In this document: positions 1 through 5,809 of the stretch, piece after piece
How the letters are laid out: each line of letters begins with the position of its first letter
Numbering within the stretch: position 1 is the stretch's first letter
Assembly (NCBI GenBank): GCA_964431545.1
Contig: CAYSLC010000203.1
Span: 1-9,717 of the forward strand
Length of the DNA: 9,717 nucleotides
Origin: CAYSLC01 sp964431545
GTDB lineage: Bacteria > Desulfobacterota > Desulfobacteria > Desulfobacterales > JAABSP01
Direction: 5' to 3'
The notes under the pieces: generated by a model
What the model was told of the DNA's origin: nothing
Seen by the model: the letters and a program-made list of their open reading frames with translations, nothing else
The model's database searches: none
Position numbers and translations under genes: made by a program

Positions 1-69
1 CTGGAGGCGTTCCGGCGGCGGGTCCGGCGTTTCCAGCCGGACCGGCGGGCCGAACCCAGGGATCAGTAG
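1..69 (+). CDS. Possible C-terminal tail of a truncated upstream gene
   Basis: Frame 1 is open from the first base to a TAG stop at 67-69 and encodes about 22 arginine-rich residues ending RAEPRDQ. If real, it is the end of a gene entering from the left that converges on the OsmC-like gene, overlapping its stop codon by 7 bases. Such tail-to-tail overlap is common in compact genomes. The stretch is too short to assign a family, and a second frame is also open here, so this is only a possibility. Confidence 0.2.
   Translation: MEAFRRRVRRFQPDRRAEPRDQ
21..43. other. GC-rich inverted repeat beyond the OsmC-like stop
   Basis: An 8-bp perfect inverted repeat (GGTCCGGC at 21-28, GCCGGACC at 36-43) encloses a 7-base loop. 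It lies about 20 bases downstream of the stop of the minus-strand OsmC-like gene, where a transcription terminator would be expected. No T tract follows on either strand, so it is not a canonical intrinsic terminator and may simply lie within coding DNA of the gene to the left. Confidence 0.3.
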
Positions 70-461
70 TGGGCTTCGATTTCGAAGACCGGCGGGTGGT
101 GAAGGTGTTTTTTGACGAAGCACGCGTCCATGGACCGGACCAGCGCTTTCTGGTACCGTTCGGGGAACTCAGGCGGCAGCGTCATGTCGGTGCTGATGCG
201 GGTGTACCGCTTCCTGTCTTCGTCGTAATGGCAGGTGGTGCGGATGCGGAGTCGGGACGTGTCGATCTTTCGGGATTCGCAAAACCCATAGGCATAAAGC
301 CCTGCGCAGATGGACAGAGAGGCCAGGAACAGATCCGATGGCGTGGGGGCCGTGTCGTCTCCGCCGTCCTCCGGGGGCTGGTCGCTTCGGATCTGATGCG
401 GGCCGATGCGGGCATGGAGTTTTTTCCCACCTTCATATTCCAGTTCGATCACAGTACTCAT
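63..461 (-). CDS. OsmC/Ohr-family protein
   Basis: The product is a 132-residue OsmC-fold protein. This family reduces organic or fatty-acid hydroperoxides with a pair of cysteines, as a cytoplasmic dimer. The first family motif, PTPSDLFLASLSIC (about residues 39-52), carries the probable peroxidatic Cys52 at the start of the long central helix. The second is DACFVKKHL, with Cys114 at the place of the resolving cysteine. The length is normal for the OsmC/YhfA type. An ATG 15 codons further upstream (506) is possible, but the start at 461 has a good Shine-Dalgarno (GGAAAGGA) at the right distance and begins at the conserved first strand. It is the only minus-strand gene and is divergent from the PilZ genes. 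The family is confident; whether it is a true peroxidase or a YhfA-like relative cannot be told from sequence alone. Confidence 0.9.
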   Translation of the reverse strand: MSTVIELEYEGGKKLHARIGPHQIRSDQPPEDGGDDTAPTPSDLFLASLSICAGLYAYGFCESRKIDTSRLRIRTTCHYDEDRKRYTRISTDMTLPPEFPERYQKALVRSMDACFVKKHLHHPPVFEIEAHY

Positions 462-668
462 GGTAATATTTCCTTTCCGTGCGCGAAATCCGCGGTATAC
501 TGACATACACCGGGCGATTGGGCAAGGAGAAACCGGTCACGGGGGGCGAGAAATCCTACCGAACATTACATCCCGCGCCCCATTGTCCGGTGGGGTGAAA
601 TGTGAGACAAGCATACCAAGGGCTCATGGCTCCGGATTCGATAGACCTCAGGCAAGGGAGAGGGAACC

Positions 669-1130
669 ATGTTTTTTCGGAAAAACCGCCGGCAGATCGA
701 ACGATATCCCGTCCTCTGGGAGTCGGTTTTGGAGGTCCGGTATCCGGACTATGAAACCCGAATCGAGGTCACGGTGACCAACTTCTCCGGAAAAGGCGCG
801 CTGGTTCACTCCGACCGCATGTTCGTTAACGATCGACTCCTCATTTCCGCCCATCACCGGCCCCGGTTGACGCTAAAGGCGTTTTCCCCCGGCGGGATGT
901 TTCAGGCCGAGGTCACCATCCGGTGGTACTGCTGGAATGTCGAGGACAATCGATTTGACATCGGACTTGAATACGCCGATCCCACCCCTGAAAATCAATT
1001 GACGGCCACCCGGATCCTCCATTTCCTTCATAAAACGCATCGGGAGGAGCCGGGCTCCCATCAACGGCTGCAACAGTGTCCCTCCCGCCTGTCCGCCCTT
1101 CAAAACGCCACGGACCGATCGCCGGCTTGA
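669..1130 (+). CDS. Single-domain PilZ protein, c-di-GMP receptor (copy 1)
   Basis: This 153-residue protein is built on one PilZ domain, the small beta barrel that binds cyclic di-GMP and passes the signal to motility, exopolysaccharide or secretion partners. Both ligand motifs are intact: RxxxR as RQIER (residues 8-12) and (D/N)xSxxG as NFSGKG (38-43). The domain ends with the strand pattern VTIRWYCW...FDIGLEY near residue 100. The last 35 or so residues are polar and probably disordered. A purine-rich ribosome site (AAGGGAGAGGG) precedes the ATG. It is followed by a second, related PilZ gene after a 134-base gap and by a YpsA-like gene. With no fused output domain, it probably acts by binding a partner. 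The family is secure; the partner and process are unknown. Confidence 0.88.
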   Translation: MFFRKNRRQIERYPVLWESVLEVRYPDYETRIEVTVTNFSGKGALVHSDRMFVNDRLLISAHHRPRLTLKAFSPGGMFQAEVTIRWYCWNVEDNRFDIGLEYADPTPENQLTATRILHFLHKTHREEPGSHQRLQQCPSRLSALQNATDRSPA

Positions 1131-1264
1131 CCTTTTCCCCGTTTATCTGATAAAACCAATTCATTTTCAGAAGGTGATTCCGGGTTGCGGAGGCGCGCCG
1201 CTGTCCGGGTCTGTTCGATACTCCCGTTTTATTGTCAGATCAACATCCCGGTCAAAGGATATGG

Positions 1265-1654
1265 ATGCTCTCGAAATTCAAGGATCGGCGACGCAATCGA
1301 CGATATGGTGTCTGTTGGGAGGCCCGACTGCTGGTGCGGTTTTCAGAAGGCGGCGGCGAAATGGCCGCCATCGTGGCCAATATTTCCCTGACCGGTGCCC
1401 TGGCCCAGTCCCCGCGCATGGATATCAAGGGCCGTCACCTCACCGTGGCCCGACCGTTGCCCCGTCTGCACCTGTCCATGGAGACCCCCGAAGGGGAGGT
1501 GACCTCGGATGTGGAGGTCCGCTGGTATCGATGGTCCGTATCCGGCGATCATTTCGAAGTGGGCCTGCTCTTTACCCGCATGCCGGCGGAAAGCCAGGCC
1601 CGCATCGACCGGCTGGTCAACGGGTTGAAACGGTCGGGCGTTCCCCCTTGCTGA
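1265..1654 (+). CDS. Single-domain PilZ protein, c-di-GMP receptor (copy 2)
   Basis: This 129-residue PilZ-domain protein is related to the preceding gene. Basic residues at the N terminus (DRRRNRRYGV) supply the RxxxR motif, and NISLTG gives the NxSxxG motif, so c-di-GMP binding is expected. Copy 1 and copy 2 share the pattern PRL-x-L, then V-x-(I/V)RWY-x-W, then F-(D/E)-(I/V)GL, which points to a tandem duplication that has since diverged. A TTG start 33 bases upstream (1232) is open but has no ribosome site. The ATG at 1265 has AAAGGA five bases ahead of it and makes the N terminus (MLSKFKDRRR) match copy 1 (MFFRKNRRQ). The next gene begins 13 bases after the stop, so the two are very likely co-transcribed. 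Confidence 0.87.
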   Translation: MLSKFKDRRRNRRYGVCWEARLLVRFSEGGGEMAAIVANISLTGALAQSPRMDIKGRHLTVARPLPRLHLSMETPEGEVTSDVEVRWYRWSVSGDHFEVGLLFTRMPAESQARIDRLVNGLKRSGVPPC

Positions 1655-1667
1655 TGCGGATGGTGAC

Positions 1668-2393
1668 ATGATCGACCAGATCCTTACCCTGGGTCGAACC
1701 GGCCCGGAACGGGCGGCCCGGAATATTGCCGGAGAATTTGGCATCGATGTGGGGGACGGAACATCGCGCACCCAATTGACGGCGGAAGCGGACGCCACAT
1801 TGCTGCTGTCCGAAGGGGCCCTGCCCCCGGATTACAAAGCGGTCTGCGAAGCCGCCGAATATCACCGCCATCCCTGGCATCACATCGACCTCATGAGCAC
1901 CGCCGCATTCGGGGCCGCCCGGGGGATCGCCGCCTTTTTGCGGGACCATTCCATACGGGTGCTGCACATTACCGGCCCCGACGGCGGATCCGGGTTGCCA
2001 TCCGCGGTCGCTGACGTGTTGGCCACCGCGCTCCGGCTGACCCATGTGGACGCCGCCATGCCCGGCTCGCTGGCCCTTTTCCATGGCGATGAGGCGGCGG
2101 CGGCCGTACCGGTGACGATTCCGCGGTCCGTCCACCAGGCGGTTGAGATGTTGACGAAAACGCTTAAATTTAAAGAACGGACCCGGATCGCCAACATGTC
2201 CGACCGGCATCTGCTCGCATTCGCCGCTTCCATGGAACGCTATTTTATGAATGAATTCCGGTTGTGGAGTGGGAATGACGAATTGGTGGACGCCTGCCGG
2301 AAGGTCGATGAGGAGAAAGGTCCGGCGGTGGTGATCCTCGAAGCGCTGCGGGATCGGCTCCGGTCCACGGATGTGCTGCGGGTGGTCAAATAA
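1668..2393 (+). CDS. YpsA/'molybdenum carrier'-like Rossmann protein with helical C-terminal domain
   Basis: This is a 241-residue protein of unknown function. Residues 1-125 follow the layout of the cpYpsA/'putative molybdenum carrier' branch of the SLOG/YpsA Rossmann superfamily, proposed to bind nucleotides. The N-terminal LGRTGPERAARNIAGEFGI sits where family members have a GGQTGVDRAALD-type loop. It is followed by EADATLLLSEG (residues 40-50), a site where relatives have S/A-D-A/G-T-L-I-L, and by RVLHITGPDGG (97-107), like the late LNVAGPR segment. The first-loop glycines and aspartate are changed, so ligand binding may be altered. Residues 140-241 are mostly helical, end LRSTDVLRVVK, and match no family I can name. 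The ATG is preceded only by a weak GGATGG site. The gene follows the PilZ pair after 13 bases, suggesting a shared operon and perhaps a c-di-GMP link. The superfamily call is by eye; the function is unknown. Confidence 0.62.
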   Translation: MIDQILTLGRTGPERAARNIAGEFGIDVGDGTSRTQLTAEADATLLLSEGALPPDYKAVCEAAEYHRHPWHHIDLMSTAAFGAARGIAAFLRDHSIRVLHITGPDGGSGLPSAVADVLATALRLTHVDAAMPGSLALFHGDEAAAAVPVTIPRSVHQAVEMLTKTLKFKERTRIANMSDRHLLAFAASMERYFMNEFRLWSGNDELVDACRKVDEEKGPAVVILEALRDRLRSTDVLRVVK

Positions 2394-2399
2394 CCCCGA

Positions 2400-2419
2400 C
2401 GCCTGTCCGATGGCAGGCG
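2400..2419 (+). other. Hairpin between the YpsA-like gene and iorA
   Basis: CGCCTG (2400-2405) pairs with CAGGCG (2414-2419). Past one bulged base, CC/GG closes a GAT triloop, giving a strong stem of eight pairs just after the YpsA-like stop. Only a short pyrimidine run (CCCTTATA) follows, so it is at best a weak or factor-assisted terminator, or an mRNA-stabilising stem ahead of iorA. It marks a plausible boundary between the PilZ group and the ior genes. Confidence 0.35.
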
Positions 2420-2455
2420 GGCGACCCTTATACGGAGAGCCCGAAGGAGGGCAGG

Positions 2456-4324
2456 ATGAAAAAACTGGGAGATGTGCTGTTGTCTCGGGAACCCTTTTCC
2501 GAGATCGTCATGGGCAACACCGCCCTGGTTCGGGCGATGGTCGAGGCCGGAACCCGGGTGGTGGCCTCATACCCCGGATCCCCTACACCGGAGATCGCCG
2601 ACGCCATTCGATCGATCCCCAAAGAAGCACGCCCTTTTTATTTTGAGTTTTCCACCAATGAAAAGGTGGCCACTGAAGTGGCCTACGGCGCGGCCGTTAA
2701 CGGACGGTTCTCGACGGTCTTTTTCAAGAGTGTGGGGCTCAACGTGGCGGCGGATACCTTCGTTCAACTGGCCCATATGGAGATCATCGGCGGGATGGTG
2801 GTGGTGCTGGGCGACGACCCGGGGGCCAATTCCTCCCAGAACGAACAGGACAACCGGCACTACGGGATGATGAGCTATACCCCCATCCTGGAACCGGCCA
2901 ATCCCACCGAGGTCTACCGGTTCTATCTGGAAGCGGCCCGTCTGGCCCGGAAGGAACGGATGCCGGTCATCCTCCGGCTCACCACCCATGTTTGCCACGC
3001 CAAGGAGAAGGTCGCCTTCGACGGTTGGGATCCCCGCCCGGTCGACGACGAACCGAAATTTGATCCGGCCAATGGGCCCTACATCCCCATCGCCGCCGAC
3101 GTCTTTCCCATGAAACGGCGGGCCCTCCGACGGCTCGAACGGGTCCGGGAATGGGCCGAATCGTCGCCCCTCAACCGGCTGTCGGATCAGGGCAACCCGG
3201 ATCGGGGGGTGATCACCATGGGGCTGCCCTACCTCTCCCTGCTGGAGAGCCTGGAACCGGTGGCGGCCCCGCCCGATATCCTGAAACTGGGGACGGTTCA
3301 TCCCCTGCCCCTGGACCGGATCGCCGATTTTCTGCGGGGCCACAAAGAAGTCAAGGTGCTGGAGGAACTGGACAATGTCGTGGAGACCCAGATCAAGGCC
3401 CTGGCCTTTGAGCGGGATCTCCGCACGGCCATCACCGGCAAGACCGATCCGGAAGACTGGGTGGGGGAGTACACCCCCGACAAGGTCGGTGAGATCCTCC
3501 ACCGGACCTGGCCGGACCTGTTGCCGGCGCCCAAGACCCCGCCGGAACCGGTCGATGTTCCCTGGCGCCCGGCCCAGATGTGTCCTGGGTGCGGCCATCG
3601 AAGCGCATTCCATGCCGTCAAGCAGGCCCTGGCGGAGGCGGACATCACCGTGGCGGACATCGGCTGCCATACCCTCGGCTTTCTCCCCCCCTACCGGATG
3701 GGCCAGTTGCTCATGTGCATGGGGGCCTCCACGGGCATGGGCGCCGGCCTGTCGCTCTTCAACGGCAGCCGGAAAGTGGTGGCGTTTCTGGGGGATTCAA
3801 CCTTTTTCCACGCGGGACTGCCCGGCATCGTCAACGCGGTCTTTAACCGGCACCCCATTACCCTGATCCTCATGGAAAACGGCACCACCGCCATGACCGG
3901 ACACCAGGACCATGCGGCCACGGGGCGGAATTTCAACGATGCCTCGGAAAAAATCCCCGTTCGTCAAGTGCTGGAAGGGTTGGGCGTCCAACATATTTTC
4001 GAAACCGACACCTATCGCCAGTCGGACCTGGCCGACCAGGTGAAACAAGCCGTCGCCATCGATGAATTCAGCGTGGTCATCGCCCGCCATCCGTGCATGC
4101 TGAAATTTACCCGGGAGCAGCAGAAAAAGGACGGATATCGGCGGCGGCGGGTTTCCATCGACGACGAGACCTGCGAGCGGATCCACACTTGCGTGGAACG
4201 CTTCGCCTGCCCGACCTTCGTGCGCCATGGCGACGGTGCGGTGTCCATCAACCCGGATCTGTGCATCGGGGACGGCTCGTGCATCCAGACCTGTCCGGCG
4301 GGCGCCATCCAAAAACCCACGTAG
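2456..4324 (+). CDS. iorA: Indolepyruvate:ferredoxin oxidoreductase, alpha subunit
   Basis: IorA is the thiamine-diphosphate catalytic subunit of the enzyme that oxidatively decarboxylates arylpyruvates (indole-, phenyl-, hydroxyphenylpyruvate) to aryl-acetyl-CoA, reducing ferredoxin. It works in the cytoplasm with IorB. The 622 residues are normal for the family. The N-terminal pyrimidine domain has MGNTALVRAMVEAG and ASYPGSPTPEI (about residues 19-47). The ThDP domain has CPGCGH (376-381), GDST (446-449) with a downstream GIVNAVFN, and ENGTTAMTGHQ (474-484). The C-terminal ferredoxin domain is unusual: cluster one has Cys573, 579 and 585 with Ile576 where the second cysteine normally sits, and cluster two has Cys603, 609 and 613 with Asp606 in that place. 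A strong Shine-Dalgarno AAGGAGG lies five bases before the ATG. iorB follows after 12 bases. The family is certain; substrate and cluster type are inferred. Confidence 0.93.
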   Translation: MKKLGDVLLSREPFSEIVMGNTALVRAMVEAGTRVVASYPGSPTPEIADAIRSIPKEARPFYFEFSTNEKVATEVAYGAAVNGRFSTVFFKSVGLNVAADTFVQLAHMEIIGGMVVVLGDDPGANSSQNEQDNRHYGMMSYTPILEPANPTEVYRFYLEAARLARKERMPVILRLTTHVCHAKEKVAFDGWDPRPVDDEPKFDPANGPYIPIAADVFPMKRRALRRLERVREWAESSPLNRLSDQGNPDRGVITMGLPYLSLLESLEPVAAPPDILKLGTVHPLPLDRIADFLRGHKEVKVLEELDNVVETQIKALAFERDLRTAITGKTDPEDWVGEYTPDKVGEILHRTWPDLLPAPKTPPEPVDVPWRPAQMCPGCGHRSAFHAVKQALAEADITVADIGCHTLGFLPPYRMGQLLMCMGASTGMGAGLSLFNGSRKVVAFLGDSTFFHAGLPGIVNAVFNRHPITLILMENGTTAMTGHQDHAATGRNFNDASEKIPVRQVLEGLGVQHIFETDTYRQSDLADQVKQAVAIDEFSVVIARHPCMLKFTREQQKKDGYRRRRVSIDDETCERIHTCVERFACPTFVRHGDGAVSINPDLCIGDGSCIQTCPAGAIQKPT

Positions 4325-4336
4325 GGAGACGAGACC

Positions 4337-4921
4337 ATGGATCGATTCAGCATTTACGTGACGGGCGTCGGGGGCCAGGGGATCGGGTTGCTGTCGGAAA
4401 CCCTCCTCCGGGCCGGGGACCACGCCGGGTTGACCGTCAAGGGCGTGGACACCCACGGGTTGGCCCAGCGGGGCGGCATCGTGGTCTCCCGGCTCCGGTT
4501 CGGGGAGGCGGCCCACTCTCCGATCATCCCCCGGAACGGCGCGGACCTGGCGGTCTCCCTGGAGCGGAACGAGGCCCTCCGGGCGGTCCATGTCGGATTG
4601 AAGAACGGGGGCGATCTTATCTACTACAACACCGCCTGGCAACCGATGGAGGTCCGTCTGGGCGATGCCGCCGCTATCGACGAAGCCGTCGTCGGCGAGG
4701 CGTGCAAACGGCGAAACATCCGGGAGTTCCGGGTTTTCAAGGCCGATCTGGCGGATGTCCGTATGCAGAATGTGGTGGTGTTGGCCCACATCGATAAAAA
4801 CGGACTGGTGCCCGGTGTTGAAACCGACCATTACCGCGCCGCCATGACGGATTTGATGGCCGGGAAACTCCTTGAGAAAAACCTGGCCCTGTTCGATGAG
4901 GAGCGAACCCATACTGGCTGA
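4337..4921 (+). CDS. iorB: Indolepyruvate:ferredoxin oxidoreductase, beta subunit
   Basis: IorB is the small subunit of the arylpyruvate oxidoreductase and corresponds to the gamma domain of pyruvate:ferredoxin oxidoreductases; it completes the CoA-dependent enzyme with IorA. The 194-residue length is typical. The diagnostic TGVGGQGIG loop lies at residues 9-17 and the family segment DTHGLAQRGG at 38-47 (relatives have a similar HGMSQRGG). The ATG is preceded by GGGAGA and lies 12 bases after the iorA stop, so the two are one transcription unit. No frameshift or truncation is seen; the end (EERTHTG) falls one base before the remnant Uma2 gene. With iorA it implies fermentation or anaerobic breakdown of aromatic amino acids, or aryl-acetate use in reverse. 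Confidence 0.93.
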   Translation: MDRFSIYVTGVGGQGIGLLSETLLRAGDHAGLTVKGVDTHGLAQRGGIVVSRLRFGEAAHSPIIPRNGADLAVSLERNEALRAVHVGLKNGGDLIYYNTAWQPMEVRLGDAAAIDEAVVGEACKRRNIREFRVFKADLADVRMQNVVVLAHIDKNGLVPGVETDHYRAAMTDLMAGKLLEKNLALFDEERTHTG

Positions 4922-4922
4922 A

Positions 4923-5326
4923 ATGGAGCGGAAACGGTTCCCCACGGCCGGGTATCATGAGATGACGGCGGCCGGCATTCTCGGCGAAGACGACCGGGTT
5001 GAGTTGATCGAGGGGGAGATCCTTAAAAAGGCGGCTACCGGACGGACTTCTATGCGGAGGGGCACCCATCGCATGGGGATGTCTATCTCATCGTCGAGAT
5101 GGCCGATTCATCCCTGGGATACGGCCGGGGATTCAATCTGCCGGTCTATGCCCGATCCGGCGTCACAGAGGTATGAGTTGTCGATCTCGATGCCGGGTGC
5201 GTGGAAGCCTGTTCACAGCCATCGGCTCATGGTTTCAAGTTGATCCGGAGAGGGTACACCGGCGATACGCTGGCTCCGGAACGCTTTCCGGAGCAATTTT
5301 CCACGGTGGATGATATATGGGGATGA
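4923..5326 (+). pseudogene. Uma2-family (DUF820) gene remnant
   Basis: This is a decayed copy of a Uma2-type gene (PD-(D/E)XK-like nuclease fold, around 190 residues when whole). The first frame gives the family N terminus: FPTAGYHEM, then DDRVELIEGEIL up to about 5025. The rest of the family pattern continues in another frame from about 5036: YRTDFYAEGHP, VYLIVEMADSSLGYGR and LPVYARSGVTEV. A TGA (5174-5176) stands where the family has the Trp of EVW, and the frame then reads on as VVDLDAG to a final stop at 5324-5326. So there are three lesions: a missing middle section (roughly 55-60 codons by comparison with family length, including the central PD motif), a frameshift at the deletion junction and a nonsense change. 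The start lies one base past the iorB stop. No active product is expected. Confidence 0.8.
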
Positions 5327-5350
5327 CAACAACATTATGGGAGTGTTCCG

Positions 5351-5737
5351 ATGGAACAATGGGTTCCATTCGCTGAAGGAGAGTATCTGGTGGAAAGCGC
5401 CTTTCTGGCCACTCCGGACAACACGGCGCTGGACCTGGAAAAGGGGGTCATCGAAGTGTTTCAGGATGCCGGAGGCCGCCGTCAGCTCCGGGGAAGTGCC
5501 CGGGTGCGCCCTTATTTAATGGTGGAGCTGATGGAGGAAAACGATGCCGTCGATCTGATCCTGGATCTGGGCGACGAGTTCAAGTACCGTCTGCCCCGGC
5601 CGACGCTGCGGTCGGGAAAGGTCTTTTCCCGGGACGTGAAAGCGGTCGTTCAATTTTTCCCCACCCGGCCGTGGGAGCCGATCGCCAGGGAAACCTATGC
5701 AGAGATGAGAGGTCAGCTATCATTTTTATCCCCTTGA
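5351..5737 (+). CDS. Hypothetical protein, 128 residues
   Basis: I do not recognise this protein. It has no signal peptide, membrane segment, cysteines or obvious motif. It begins MEQWVPFAEGEYLVESAF, and the body alternates short beta-like stretches with acidic turns (VELMEENDAVDLILDLGDEF) before an FFPTRPWEPIARE segment, suggesting a small soluble beta-rich fold. The ATG has a GGGAG seven bases upstream. It lies 24 bases after the Uma2 remnant and 72 bases before the lipoprotein gene. The last residues, MRGQLSFLSP, are encoded by a T-rich run (TATCATTTTTATCCCC) unlike the rest of the gene, so the original C terminus may have been replaced. It could be a stand-alone gene or part of the decayed patch left of the lipoprotein cluster. 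Confidence 0.55.
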   Translation: MEQWVPFAEGEYLVESAFLATPDNTALDLEKGVIEVFQDAGGRRQLRGSARVRPYLMVELMEENDAVDLILDLGDEFKYRLPRPTLRSGKVFSRDVKAVVQFFPTRPWEPIARETYAEMRGQLSFLSP

Positions 5738-5809
5738 CCCCTTGGCTTGACACCTCGGAGGTCCCCGCCAATCGTGCTGAATTCGGAATAAAATCAAAGG
5801 ATGATCCCA

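Noticed and set aside
1141..1156. Short near-palindrome GTTTATC/GATAAAAC after the first PilZ gene
   Set aside because: It is short, imperfect and AT-rich with no further support as an operator or terminator.
1232..1264. Upstream TTG start for the second PilZ gene
   Set aside because: There is no Shine-Dalgarno before it, while the ATG at 1265 has AAAGGA at the right distance and matches the N terminus of the first copy.
2567..3670. Long minus-strand open frame opposite iorA
   Set aside because: It lies wholly within iorA, has no ribosome site and no recognisable domain; such antisense frames are usual in GC-rich genes. The minus-strand frame at 3797-4945 is rejected for the same reason.
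5747..5752. Perfect TTGACA -35 box before the lipoprotein gene
   Set aside because: No -10-like hexamer occurs at 16-18 bases spacing (AATCGT is there instead), so I do not call a promoter.
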